Origin: Cristatella mucedo
Taxonomy: Eukaryota; Bryozoa; Phylactolaemata; Cristatellidae
Reading direction: 5' to 3'
Length of the DNA stretch: 64,000 nucleotides
NCBI GenBank assembly: GCA_009760855.2
Contig: WPIO01000009.1
Coordinates: 7,353,001 to 7,417,000 of the forward strand
Each line of letters opens with the position of its first letter. Positions within the stretch are counted from its first letter, which is position 1. Under the pieces are notes generated by a model. It did not search any database and had not been told where the DNA came from. It worked only from the letters and a program-made list of their open reading frames with translations. A program made the translations under genes and the position numbers. This document shows positions 35,990 to 46,523 of the stretch, one piece after another.

Positions 35990-37115
35990 TGTTGCCATGC
36001 ATAACTAACATCATTAATATGTCACTTGCCTCAGGTCATGTCCGAGCACCTTTCAAAAAAGCTGTAGTCAGGTCACTACTCAAGAAAGCAGCACTAGACC
36101 AAGAGAACTTAAGCAACTACCGCCCAGTCTCCCTTCTACCGTTCCTATCAAAGATAATGGAACGAGTCGTGCCAGACCAGCTGAACTCATATATTGAAAC
36201 TTCAAACCTCGCTAGTAAGTTCCAGTCCGGCTTTAGAGCTAATCACTCCACAGAATCAGCATTGCTTAGGGTGTAAAACGACCTACTTAGGAATGCAGAC
36301 ATGGGTAGAGTATCTCTGCTTTGCTCGATCTTTTTGGCAGCTTTTGCTACTATCGATCACCAAGGTCTTCTTGAGCGATTCTCATCTCGCCTGGTAATCA
36401 CTGGCACTGTATTGCAATGGTTCAGGTCCAATCTCAGTTGGAGACTTCAGAGTATTGATGTGAATGGACAAAGGTTATCCGAGGTACCTCTGAAATATGG
36501 GGTACCTCAGCGCTCCGTGCTTGGTCCGGTTCTTTTGACGGTTTATACTCTCCCTCTTGCCGATGGGATTGTCAAGCACAATCTAGGCTTTCACTTCTAT
36601 GCTTCCCGACTTGCGTCAGAGCATCCCCTGACTTGACCACATTTAAAAGGAACTTAAAAACACACCTATTTAGGACAGCATTTAGTGGATCCCTGTGATT
36701 CGTCCTTGATGTGCTTATGTGTGCTGACACTGTGCATGCTGCCACTAACCGCATTTGCATGCTGACCCTGTGCATGTCACCCCTAACCATGTTATTAAAT
36801 AAATACCGGCTGATTTAACAGCCTCTTTTGTATAGCGACTGAAGAGCCTTGACGGCTATCACCACCACTTACAGTGGCGATAAAGGATCGCCCACTACAG
36901 GATTTGAGCCCACGACCTCGGGGCCAAGGTCGTGAAAAGCAACCGCCTTGCCTAGTGAGCCATTACGGCTCACCCTTCATGTTGTTTATCAAGCATGACA
37001 TTACTCACCATTCAATTATGTTTCCCTTTGCAGCAAATGTAAAGCGCCTAGAAAGAGATTGAGTTCTCTGAGGGTGCTGTATCAAGTGTATTATTACTGT
37101 TATTGTTATTCTTAT
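35990..37115 (+). mobile_element. L2-A retrotransposon with internal deletion and a SINE-A insertion
   Basis: Plus strand reads the RT start (LDQENLSNYRPVSLLPFLSK, FRANHSTESALLRV, then a stop), a decayed ATIDHQGLLERF block, GVPQRSVLGPVL and LGFHFYA. At FHFYA it jumps straight to the extreme C-terminus (SEHPLT, then the frame-shifted CACACCTATTTAGGACAGC). The 3' UTR follows, is split by SINE-A at 36804-36974, and ends in a TTATT-type run near 37115. Not active. Confidence 0.85.
36804..36974 (-). mobile_element. SINE-A inserted in an L2-A 3' UTR
   Basis: Reverse complement of SINE-A with CGGCTGATTTAACAGCCTC tail, body, box B as GATTTGAGCCC and head TGAGCCATTACGGCTCACC. The L2 3' UTR resumes immediately after. 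Confidence 0.9.
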
Positions 37116-37747
37116 TATTATTGCCTACGGGCTATTAGGGGTACATGGTTTACAGATGGCGGCTCCTAGAGCTCATTGAGCGACACACTGTTAGCAGTCA
37201 GCTAAGCTGTTTCTCCTGATAGGGCCTTCTGGTCTTTTCATAGATAATAAGGCACTGGCCTTACCGCGGCAAAGAGAGAACATTCATCGGTACAGACCTT
37301 ATGAAGTGCAGCTACGGTTCACCTAGACGTCTGCTGAGGCGGTAGGTAGTTGCTTTGTATGACGAACCAAAAAACCACATCGCTTTCTAGGCACCGTATG
37401 CTGAAAAGAAAGCATGTCAATTTTTTAGCCATGACATTCACAGTTCCAGAACGCGACGGGAAAAACCCTAAATGTTTCAGTCTCGCGAAGCTTAGGTTGT
37501 GAAGAGCTTGGACGTTTTTGGCTTCTTTGTCGAGAAATCAAAAGATTACTTGAGGTCAGTCGCTAGTGAGCTGCAGGTTTTGGAAGCAATACAACTGCAG
37601 GCTCTGAAGCTAAAAGAGGAGCACAACCAAACGAACAGATTCGTGAGAACGCTGATGCGACTGGAGGCCTGAGTAGCAAGTCATTCCTATACGTCGGTCG
37701 GAGCAAGAGAATGAAGGTGAGCCTAAAGGCGAGCGATGGAATCTTAA

Positions 37748-38545
37748 TAATAATATATTTGATATAGAATCCTCAGGCAGCTCGATCTCTTTATAGGCAC
37801 TGTGCATTTGCTGCAAAGGAAGCAGGATCGAACGTTTAGTTGTGGTATACTCAATGGCTACAAGCATATCACGATTAAGGGCGACATACACTGGGTCAAC
37901 ATGCAAATACGGTTACTCGCAGCATGCAGTGTCAGCACGCGTAAGCACATAAAGGACGAATCACATGGACCCACTAAATGCTGCAATATATAAATGCGTT
38001 CTTTGTTTATTTTTAAATGTAGTCAAGTCTAGGAATGTATGAAACTCTGCTGCTTGATTCGGAGCCAGTGCAGAGCGGAGGGAAGCGGTGTAATGTGGCA
38101 ACAGCTGGGAGGCTCGTGCCAGATAAGTCTAGCTGCAGAGTTTTGCTTGGACCGACTGTGAGAGTCTTATTGCATAGGCAGGAAGACCAGAGTCGCAGAC
38201 GACTAGACATGACGCCAAATATGCATGGACCAGCTTTGCTTCGGTGTCTTTATCTAAGCAAGTGCGAATTTTCTGCGATGCTGTGTACGCAACGGTAGGC
38301 AGAATTGACCGCGGAACAGGTAAGGCCATCTAGTGAAAATAAATTTGGAAAAGAGTCGCCCAGATTCCCTCCAGTGGCAACAAGAGATATTCTGGCAGAC
38401 CCGATTTAAATGGTTGGGCTTTCCAATGACCAAATAGCAGTTCGGTCTGTCCGTGACTGGAGAATTGATTTCACCGGCATTTGATACGATCCAGTTTCCT
38501 GCTATCCAAGTGCGAATGTCAGCAATGCATCTGCAAACTACAGCT
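37748..38545 (-). mobile_element. L2-A retrotransposon fragment, antisense
   Basis: From a short AAT run through the 3' UTR (CAGCTCGATCTCTTTATAGGC) to the RT C-terminal region (antisense of the TCCGGAGCCAGTGCAGAGCGG block). Strongly diverged. Confidence 0.7.
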
Positions 38546-39270
38546 CGGTCAGCTGCATAAAATGAAAGCCCTCTTTTCTTTTTAGTAAGCTGCAAGCGCC
38601 CGCGTGGGAGAGCCACAGAAATTCAAAATAGTGAGGCCGGACTACAGCCGCTAAACCACACGCGCTCAGCAAGTTCAAGCAGGCTCTACCAAGGAGCCTC
38701 TGTGTGCAGAGAGGAATATGCACGAAGCAGCTATACCGTATTAGCACACTTCAAGGCACAAACCTGCTTGCTCAAGATGACTTGGCCATACATCGGCAGC
38801 AGAGTTTACCGACCAGCAGGCCAGAGCACTGAATGCTCACACCAGCTGTCTTCCGAAAGACCAAATAGTTCCATTAAAAAAAAGAGGATATAGCGATAAT
38901 GCTGTGAGAAAATTATTCAAGGACATGAGTATATTGTGAGCAAATCAATCAACATTAGTAGGTCTGTTGTTTATTGCTAAGACAAAGAAAGTGCGTCTAG
39001 TAGACCCCAATCACTCAATTATTATTTACGTAAATTGTTTAGCCAAACTAGAAGGAGTCGCGTCTGCCCTCGGCTAGTTACACTGCGGCGGCAAGAAAAT
39101 GGCTGCACGACGGCACAGTAGCGGCATTTCAGGCTGCGCCCAGTCGAGGTTTGGTTTGTTTGAGTCCCCGACTACGGACGGGCCTGTGCGGCTTCAGCCT
39201 ATTGAGGGCAATTCCCTTTTCGCTGGATTTCGGTGTGGGACCGGGCCGTTGCAGTATTATATAATAAAAA
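38546..39270. other. Unassigned intergenic DNA
   Basis: No gene or repeat family identified. Confidence 0.45.
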
Positions 39271-39410
39271 TATAATTCATTTGTATAACACTCCAAGAGA
39301 ACGTAATCACTATTCAGGCGCTTCACATTTGCCTCAGGGCTTGAGCCCAGGACCTCAGACAGACCTCGGGTCTGGGCGAGCACCTTAACCTTTGGACCAA
39401 TCCAGCTCGG
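39271..39410 (-). mobile_element. SINE-B, antisense
   Basis: ATTCATTTGTATAACACTCC tail, CAGGCGCTTCACATTTGCC, box B as GGGCTTGAGCCC, and head ACCTTAACCTTTGGACCAA. Lies within a local repeat containing GGGCCG(T/C)TGCA motifs that recurs at about 39770-39795. Confidence 0.85.
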
Positions 39411-39628
39411 CAGTCGCTTGCAATGTATTGCATGAGAATGCGTTAGCACAATAGAGTGAAACATTTTCTGGGTGCACTTTGAATCTAGTCTAGTCTTATA
39501 CGCAATGTAAATTAGCGCTTCACGTTGGCGATTCGAGGATGATTTTCAGTGGAATAAAGTGGATTGCGATATTTTCCCAGGTCATTTCGGGCAATTGCCG
39601 CGCATTGCCAGAGTGTGCGGATGAACAA

Positions 39629-39650
39629 TTTTTTTTTTTTTTTTTTTTTT
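39629..39650. repeat. Poly-T run
   Basis: About 22 consecutive T; intergenic. Confidence 0.9.
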
Positions 39651-39994
39651 AAGTTGGTGCGCATATAAGACAGTGCGCTTTAATCTGCAATAAAAACCGG
39701 AGCTCGGCGCAATCTATGTCTAGTCACTTGCACTGTGGATGCGGTGGATTGGAGTGGATTGCGATATTGGCCCGGGCCGCTGCAATCTTATTTCAGTGGA
39801 CTTCGTGAGAGCGCGCGAGCGCGTGAAATCTTTTTGCGTACATTTTAAACGTAGCGTATTTTTATAATAAACAATATTTTTGGAGCTGATTTGCCGTGGA
39901 TTTGAGGTGAACTACAGTGGGTTGCGGCGGTTGATTGCTGTATGGGTCTCCGGCGCTTCTTCACTCTATGGCTCTATGGCCTATCTGTCAGATA

Positions 39995-40446
39995 TACTAG
40001 TCAGAGATATCTGTCAGATATACTACACCATCAGGCCAAGCATCGTACCACACGCTTTTCGGAATCCAACAGTCTAGAAATACCTCGTACAAACCTTAAA
40101 TCCTTTGGAGACCGTGCATTTAGTTCGTATGCTCCCAAAGCCTGGAACTCCCTCCCGACCTGCGTCCGAACATCCCCTGACCTGACCACATTTAAAAGGG
40201 ACCTAAAAACACACCTATTTAGGACAGCATTTAGTGGGTCCCTGTGATTTGTCCTTGATGTGCTTATGCGTGCTGACACTGTGCATGTCACCCCTAACCA
40301 TATTATTCATTTCGTTTGTTTTTTCAAGCATGATTTTACTTACCATTCAATTGATTTCACTTTACAGCAAATGTAAAGCGCCTAGAGAGAGATTAAGTTC
40401 TCTGAGGGCGCTTTATCAAGTGAATTATTATTATTATTATTATTAC
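39995..40446 (+). mobile_element. L2-A 3' end with RT C-terminus, sense
   Basis: Plus strand reads HHQAKHRTT, then [17 protein letters not shown] and LTTFKRDLKTHLFRTAFSG and a stop. This is the classic C-terminal end of L2/CR1-like ORF2. The 3' UTR and an ATT run follow. It is the best preserved C-terminus in the window. Confidence 0.9.
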
Positions 40447-40449
40447 ATT

Positions 40450-41924
40450 ATTACAGCTCATTTGCGTAAGTACGCATGCGCACAATTACATGAAATTTGG
40501 TGGATAGATCAAATAAATCAGAGGTGTACTGCAACATCCGCCGAACATTTGAGCTCAGCAACGCCAATGTTCTATCAATTTTAGCCTAATTAGAGTGAAT
40601 TGTGGGTGGGTTGCGGTAATTCGTCGAACCCTCTAAATGGGAGGAGACTGGCCGCTACGTCGCAGCCGGCAGGACGAATGTATTTTTTAAGGAGAAGTTA
40701 AAGGTCAGCTGACTCTAAGCGCCGGATAGAGCCCTATCGGGTATCGTCCGCTTGCAGAAGGCGGTAAAGGATTGCCTGTTGCAGCAGTTGACCCCACGAC
40801 CCCACGGTTTGTGAAGTTCGAGCACCTTTCACGGTCTCAAAAGGATTTGAGGTTCGCGCGAAGTATAGCTAAATGATTTGATTCAGAAAAGCTGTTGTTA
40901 CCGTTCTTAGCCTGGTGGGAGAGTAGATCTTATAGTCAGTCTGAAGCCAAAGAATGAAGGCGCCTAAAAACAATGACAGAACTTACCCCAGGGCTAAGAC
41001 AAAAAAGTCCGCTCATCCCTTCGTAGGCTTATGTTACTTGGGCAGGACAGCACACAGAGTACGGAAAGGGTCAGGAGCAGACGATAAATAATTATTTTCA
41101 TGCGCGTAATCGCTATTTGTTTCGGAGTAAATTTGTATGCCATCTCGGCGTAATTAGTGATAAAAATTGCTGTTTTTCTGCATCTCTCGAGGCCCTCAAC
41201 CGTATAAGTTCAAATTAAATAATGGCTCGTTGCTTCAGTCTTTTCGCCGCCTGATTATCGAAGGTAATATTTTCCGTTGTATTTGCTCAGGGCAATAGAT
41301 AGCGGATGTCTTTAGCCCTAAGCCGTTGGTAAACCGAAAAAGCAGTCCCTATTGGCAAAAATGCAAACTTTATCATCCAATTGTCCTCAGGGCATTAAAA
41401 TAACGGCAGCTGGTTAAAAGGTTTGTTGAGGTCCATCACGCAGGACGACCTGTGAGGCAGGCTTTCTTGCAAACTCATCAAAAAAATGCCGACATGTTGA
41501 AAATTAACTCCTTTAATTAATTAAAAATTTTCGATGCTTTAAAAATGATGTGGGATTAAATATACAGCTGACGCTGTCTATGTAAAACTTAAAAATGGCT
41601 CGCTTCTAACCATTACAAATTCTTATTTCCGAAATTCGTACAGTGGCATGGAATTTATTTTGCATCGTTTAAGGTTCAGCTATTGACGTATCTGTTCCTT
41701 TGAATTTTTCAAAAACGCCCCAAAATGAATTCGTCTTTTTTCTGTGTACTTTTCGTGCTCACCATTTTTAGTGAATGTTGAGTTTCGTGCTCACCAATGC
41801 ATGATTTAGGCAACAGACAAGCGCTATGCAATGAGACGATTCTGTCATTACAGTGCATAAAGTCAGCAGCTAACATGTAGTAGCCACGATAGTTTTAAGA
41901 CTCGTCACGGGCTATGCATCTCAC
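40450..41924. other. Intergenic, mostly unrecognised, with a decayed SINE-A
   Basis: 40729-40830 is an antisense, diverged SINE-A (CGGGTATCGTCCGCTTGCAG, GATTGCC, CACGACC). The AT-rich 41040-41900 part shows no exon or known repeat. Confidence 0.45.
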
Positions 41925-42118
41925 CAATTGGACAGAGACTGAAGAGCTGCATTCATGTAGCAGGTATTGCCCAGGTTCTTGAGCCCAGCTAGGCCCGGCA
42001 GGTCAGTGTCTTCAGCTGAAGGCTCGGCAGCAGCTGCTGCACCGGCAGATGCCAACAGGCCTATTGATCCACTGTACATGCCGACCGATTCGACGAGGTT
42101 CAATACAAAACCGGGGTC
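41925..42118 (-). CDS. Orphan exon of a USP20/USP33-like ubiquitin protease
   Basis: The minus strand reads [20 protein letters not shown], the Cys box of ubiquitin-specific proteases. The catalytic cysteine is the C of NTCYM, and the CYMNAALQ form is typical of USP20/USP33. It ends in SN plus two bases TG at a good donor (GTGAGA), just where human USP20/33 continue with Cys. The 5' edge is less sure: an in-frame stop lies just upstream, and the AG at 42119 would give an open exon in phase 0, but its pyrimidine tract is poor. I could not find the zinc-finger exons or the rest of the catalytic domain on this strand between SLC25A35 and NUP37. This may be part of a gene with distant exons, or a displaced exon copy. 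Confidence 0.6.
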
Positions 42119-42292
42119 CTACTAGCTTGCGGTTCTGAGTATCTCCTACTGTGCCTATGCATGCTTGTGTAAGTTTGATACCTTGGCTTGACATTAATTC
42201 TTGGTTATTGCATCTCTGGCAGTAAAAGTTGTAACGAGCATGGATAGAGATTCGGTTTTCTTATCTTTCTATTTGCCCAGGAGGTAAGGTTC

Positions 42293-42432
42293 TCGATGGC
42301 ACACCTAGTAAGGCGGTTGCTTTCATGTCCTCGGTACCGAGGTCGTGGGTTCGAGTCCTGCAGTGAGCGATCCTTCATCGCCCACTGGAAGCGGTGGTGA
42401 TAGCCATTAAGGCTCTTCTGGTGCTATACTTT
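42293..42432 (+). mobile_element. SINE-A, sense
   Basis: Box A near TGGCACACCTAGTAAGGCGG, box B GGTTCGAGTCC, and body GAAGCGGTGGTGATAGCCAT. The tail is cut short at GCTATACTTTTG, where LTR-like copy 1 begins. Confidence 0.88.
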
Positions 42433-42708
42433 TGTGTGCGCCTGCGGCTTTAGCTGTTGTAATTACCGGATCCCCTTGATAATGTACTCGTCTCACCTGT
42501 GGCCAATAGTTAAGCCATTGACACAGCGAAGCGTCTGGCAACTAATGCATGTTATATTTCGTGTCGTCTGCTGCGATTGATCGAGCTCTCATATATGTAG
42601 GCTTAAAGAGTAATAAAGGAGAATCTCAATTACTGCTCACGTTCACTCGCTGTGTCTCCGTGAGACTCCACTAGTACAGCCGCCGCCGGAGCCACTGTTT
42701 TTACAACA
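42433..42708 (+). mobile_element. LTR-like element, copy 1
   Basis: About 276 bp starting TGTGTGCGCC and ending ACAACA. Landmarks shared with the other two copies are TGCTGTTGTAATTA-type sequence, GGCCAATAGTTAAGCC, TATATTTCGTGTCGTCTGCT, a TATA-like CATATATGT, GAGTAATAAAGGAGA with AATAAA, and GTGTCTCCGTGAGACTC. The TG...CA ends with TATA and polyadenylation signals suggest a solo LTR. Family not identified. Confidence 0.55.
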
Positions 42709-43875
42709 ATATGAATAAGGCCGCTAAATCAGATAACATATTTTTTATATTATATATTTATAAGAGCGAAGTTTTGGGATGATATTTGTACAATACGCTG
42801 TGGGAAAGCTGTGCCTACACAAACATCGGCGCAACAATCGGCGATACGCTGCCTCTCTGGTACCCGTAAACGTGCGTTTAAAAGAAATGGAAATACAAGA
42901 AACGATGCGGTTGTAAAAAAAATTTGCATTTGATGTTCTCAATCCGACCTCAAAAGCTCATTGCATGCGGCTGCATCGCATTAACTCGGCGCAACTCGAA
43001 TGAAATAGTGCCACATGGTATTTCGAAAGCTTCTGTAAAAATAAAGAGTACTATGAAGCGAATGCGTACTTCGACCATTAATGTGCCGCTGACAATATTT
43101 AAGCGATTGTCAACCTTCGACGTTCAGTCCTCTACAAGAATTCCTGGATACGACGTGGGGCGCCCTACAGAATAGAACGGGAGCTTTGGGCAGCTAACGT
43201 TGAATGTGCTGGAAATTCTGCATTCGTCAGCCTAAGCAGAGGAAGCCGGGCTACTTGCGATTGCAAAAGCAATAGCGAAATGTACTATGCTCGCCTGCTA
43301 TCGAATACCGCACTGATACTTAATGTTTCTACCTCGACCATCTTCGTAAAGGTGCCATATTTTTACGAGTATAAGTCGCACCCTTGCATAAGTCGCAACC
43401 TAAATGTATGGACCGAATTTTTTTTTAAGTTTGTATTGAAAATATTGTTACTGAATAAATAGCTCATTTTGTATTAAAATAAGTTTCCTTTAATCATCAC
43501 AGCTAGTAAGGAACTCGTCATCAGTATCACTGCTAACGTTTTCATAGTCTTCTGAAACATTGTCAATGTCTTAATCGTCACTTTCCTCATAGATTGCAAT
43601 TTCTTCAGTTCCATCCAGCCTGTTTGAAATTCCCGTCTTCCTGAACCACTTCACGGTGACTTCTGCTCGATGCTCTCCCAAGAATGTCGAACCCATTCAC
43701 AACCATTATTGATACTGACTTTTCTAATTTTTCCTGCAAACCCTATCAAACCCTATCCTATTTGAACAAGTAGAGCAGCCTAAATAGGTAAGCAGTGGGT
43801 CCCTGCGATTCGTTCTGAATGTTCGCTCATGCGTGCTGACACTGCGTGTTTTCAGTAACCACATTTGCATGCTGT

Positions 43876-43948
43876 TAATTACAACAGCAGAAACCGGAGG
43901 CGTACACCCTGTGGTTGTGTACGCCTCCGGTTTCTGCTGTTGTAATTA
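43876..43948. repeat. Perfect 32 bp inverted repeat (hairpin)
   Basis: 43876-43907 is the exact reverse complement of 43917-43948, with a 9-base spacer. The right arm is the start of LTR-like copy 2 (TGTACGCCTCCGGTTTCTGC), so the left arm is an inverted extra copy of the element's end. Confidence 0.95.
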
Positions 43949-44188
43949 GCCAAGCGCCTGACACTAATGCACGTGCCTTACCTGTGGTCAAAAGTTAAGC
44001 CGTTGAAGCAGAGCAGCGTCAGGCCCCTAATGCAGATTATATTTCGTGTCGTCTACTACGATTGATCGGGTTCTCATATATGTGCCCGTTGAGAGTAATA
44101 ACGGAGGTTCTCGTTTACCGCGCACGTCCGCCCGATGTGTCTCCGTGAGACTCACACTAGAACGGCCAGGAGTCACAGTTATACAACA
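43915..44188 (+). mobile_element. LTR-like element, copy 2
   Basis: Same landmarks as copy 1: GTGGTCAAAAGTTAAGCCG, TATATTTCGTGTCGTCTAC, CATATATGT, GAGAGTAATAACGGAG (AATAAC in place of AATAAA), GTGTCTCCGTGAGACTC and an ACAACA end. Inserted in an L2-A 3' UTR. Confidence 0.55.
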
Positions 44189-44579
44189 CTTGCGCATGTC
44201 ACCCCTAACCATAATATTCTTGTTATTTATTCAGCATGCTACCACTAACCATTCGATCGTGCTTCCTTTTCAGAAATTTCAAAGTGCCTAGAAAAAATTG
44301 AGCTCTCTGAGGGCGCTTTATCAAATGTATTATTATTATTATTATTATTAGTGGTAGTAGTAGTAGTAGTTGTAGTAGGCAAATAGCGGTTTTTTATTTT
44401 GACATTATTTTACTTGCAGTGCATAAGTCACAAGTTTATTTTTTCAAAAAAATTGGAAACAAGTGCGACTTGCATACTCGTAAAAATAGGGTAGGTGGAA
44501 AAAGTCGGTCAAAATGCCCCGACACCGATGAACGCCGCAGTCCACACGCCGACTAACACGCACAGGGTGGGACCTTGAA

Positions 44580-46410
44580 AGTGCACGAGGAAGCTGAGAG
44601 CTCTGACTCCGCAGATATTAAGGGCTCAGCCGAAAAGTTGTCAGCCTTCTTCACGGAAAAAATTGTGCACACTCGTGCCTCCATAAAGCCCCCTCCGACT
44701 AAAGCAATTGCAGCATCACAACCTGTGACCTTCCTTAAAAGGTTTTCCGAGGTTTCTGCGAGCGATGTGGCTACCTTCATGAGGTCTAGCAAACAGAGCT
44801 CGTCTCCTGGAGACCGTATACCATCATCTCTGTGGTCTTCACTGGACGCAGACCAACTTAGCCATACCATAACTGAGATTTTTAATGCTTCTTCGGGAAA
44901 AGGGGTCGTCCCCAAGTCCTTCAAATCGGCAATCGTTGGACCCATACTTTAATAGATACGGAAGTCCTTGCAAACTATCGCCAGTTTCCCTTCTTCCTTT
45001 CTTGTCAAAGATTCTTGAAAAAATTACTGCTGAGCAGCTGGTTAAACATATTGAAAAGGATGGAATGTCAGAAGCAATTCAATCAGGGTTCAAGAGGCAG
45101 CACTCCACTGAAACTGCTCTCCTCCGTGATAACATTGGCGTTCTGCGTGGCAACGACGACGGGAATGTCACTGTCCTAGCTCTGCTAGATCTGTCAGCTG
45201 CCATCGACACCATTGATCACGATGTTCTACTTGAACGATTGAGAACAACGATCGGTCTGGCACGATACTCGGCTGTATTTGTCATTCAAACCGTCGGAAT
45301 CTGCTGCAGCAACTGACAAACTGAAAGCTTGCCTTGCCGACATTCGATCCTGGATGTCGGAAAACTTCTTGAAGCTAAATGACGATAAAACCGAACTGCT
45401 GCTCGTAGGACACTCTAAGCACGTGGCTGGATTAAAAGGCTTTGCTCTTCTAATAGGCGATGCTGTTGTGCGACCATCACCACGTGCTCGAAATCTAGGT
45501 GTCGTTTTCGACAGCTGCCTCAATTTTGAAAGCTTCATTCTGAAGACTGCTTCTACAGCTAGCCATCACGTCCGATCCCTATCCAAGATTAGGAGCTGTC
45601 TTCCATGGTAGCTTGCAAAAAATGTAACTAGCTCCTTAGTTCTGTCTCGGCTTGATTATTGTAATTATCTTTTGGCTGGGCTACCAAACAAAGTAACTAG
45701 GCCACTGTTGTTGACTGTGAATATGGCTGCAACGCTAGTCTTTAAGTCCCACACGTTTGAGCACGTGTCTCCTTTACTGAAAGAGCTAGGATGGGTGCCG
45801 GTTGAGCAACGGATACAGAGAAAAGCTCTTACGCTGACCCACAAATCCCGCCACGGCTTAGCTCCTTCGTACCTAGCTGAACTGCTGCACCAGTTTCAGC
45901 CTGTTCGCACCCTCAGGTCCCGTGTGGACAATAAATTAGCTGTTCCATTCCTCCGCTTAAAGACCGTTGGCGACAGAAACTTTAGCTCTGCAGGTCCTAG
46001 ACTGTGGAACTCGCCTCCACAATTCTTACGCAACGACAACTACTCTTCTGCTGCTGACTAAGGCTCATCCTTTTCAGCGGCCCGAGGTCGTAGGTTCGAA
46101 TCCTGCGGTGGGCTATCCTATATCGCTACTGCAAGTGGTGGCGATAGCCGTAAAGGTTATTCTGTCGCTATACAAAAGGGAGGCTGTTAAATCAGCTACT
46201 ATTTTTTTACTTCCATAGTACTCACTACCTCAACTGCTCTCCTGACTCTGCTATGCTTCCCATTTTCTCTTTGTTGCGCGACACGAAGCCTGTTGGCTAC
46301 CGAATGCGTACCAAAAGCCGCTTACGCTGTGAGTGCGCTATAGAAAACTCTCCTGCTTAACACCCACAAAGTCTTATGACTTTGTGGAGTTACAGACGGA
46401 GATACATTAC
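44580..46410 (+). mobile_element. L2-B retrotransposon (longest copy), directly upstream of NUP37
   Basis: Plus strand carries, across frameshifts: a linker ending PKSFKSAIVGPIL, PVSLLPFLSKILEKITAEQL, KRQHSTETALLRD and LLDLSAAIDTIDHDVLLERL (RT core). A deletion removes the YADD region. It continues with [41 protein letters not shown] and GPRLWNSPPQFLR. The 3' UTR is split by a SINE-A and ends with GTTACAGACGGAGATACATTAC at about 46410. Inactive. Confidence 0.9.
46079..46206 (+). mobile_element. SINE-A (5' truncated) inside the L2-B 3' end
   Basis: Begins within the head (CCCGAGGTCGTAGGTTCGAATCC holds box B), with body and tail TGTTAAATCAGCTAC. The box A part is missing. Confidence 0.85.
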
Positions 46411-46523
46411 ATAGGAAGCGAACGGGATGGCGGAAGCGGCGACACGGACGGAAGCGGTTGTGCAGGCGGAAGCGAGCGGCTACATTTTTCTCACGTGTGG
46501 TCCGCATTGGCGGCTCAGCTCAA
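46411..46523 (+). promoter_or_regulatory. NUP37 5' region with three ETS-type motifs at 18 bp spacing
   Basis: Only 113 bases separate the L2-B end from the NUP37 start codon. CGGAAG occurs at 46431, 46449 and 46467, exactly 18 bases apart, in a GC-rich stretch. CGGAAG is the usual core of ETS-factor sites in promoters of housekeeping genes. The transcription start is unknown. Confidence 0.45.

Larger units (their letters stand above)
35276..37339. repeat. Pair of about 90 bp inverted repeats enclosing 1.9 kb
   Basis: 35276-35367 and 37251-37339 are near-perfect reverse complements (shared blocks CCTCAGCAGACGTCTAGGTG, GTAGCTGCACTTCATGAGGT and TTTGCCGCGGTAAGGCCAGT). Between them are L2-A fragments and a SINE-A. 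They may be the ends of a fold-back element or a local inverted duplication. Confidence 0.8.
43780..44350 (+). mobile_element. L2-A 3' end inserted in a pogo-like element
   Basis: Starts at the coding end (AAATAGGTAAGCAGTGGGTC), is interrupted at 43875-44188, and resumes with GCATGTCACCCCTAACCAT. It ends with AAAGTGCCTAGAAAAAATTG and an ATT run, followed by a short TAG repeat. Confidence 0.85.
43358..44488 (-). mobile_element. Pogo-like DNA transposon remnant, split by later insertions
   Basis: Ends at 43358 and 44488 both read TATTTTTACGAGTAT inward, followed by AGTCGCAC: matching terminal inverted repeats. The minus strand at 43571-43660 reads WFRKTGISNRLDGTEE and IAIYEESDD before a stop, the C-terminus typical of pogo/Tigger-type transposases. 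The DDE core is gone. An L2-A 3' end (43780-44350) sits inside it, and an LTR-like element sits inside that. Confidence 0.75.

Noticed and set aside
44580-46060. Reverse transcriptase frames as a host gene
   Set aside because: They are parts of a frameshifted L2-B LINE with related copies elsewhere in the window.
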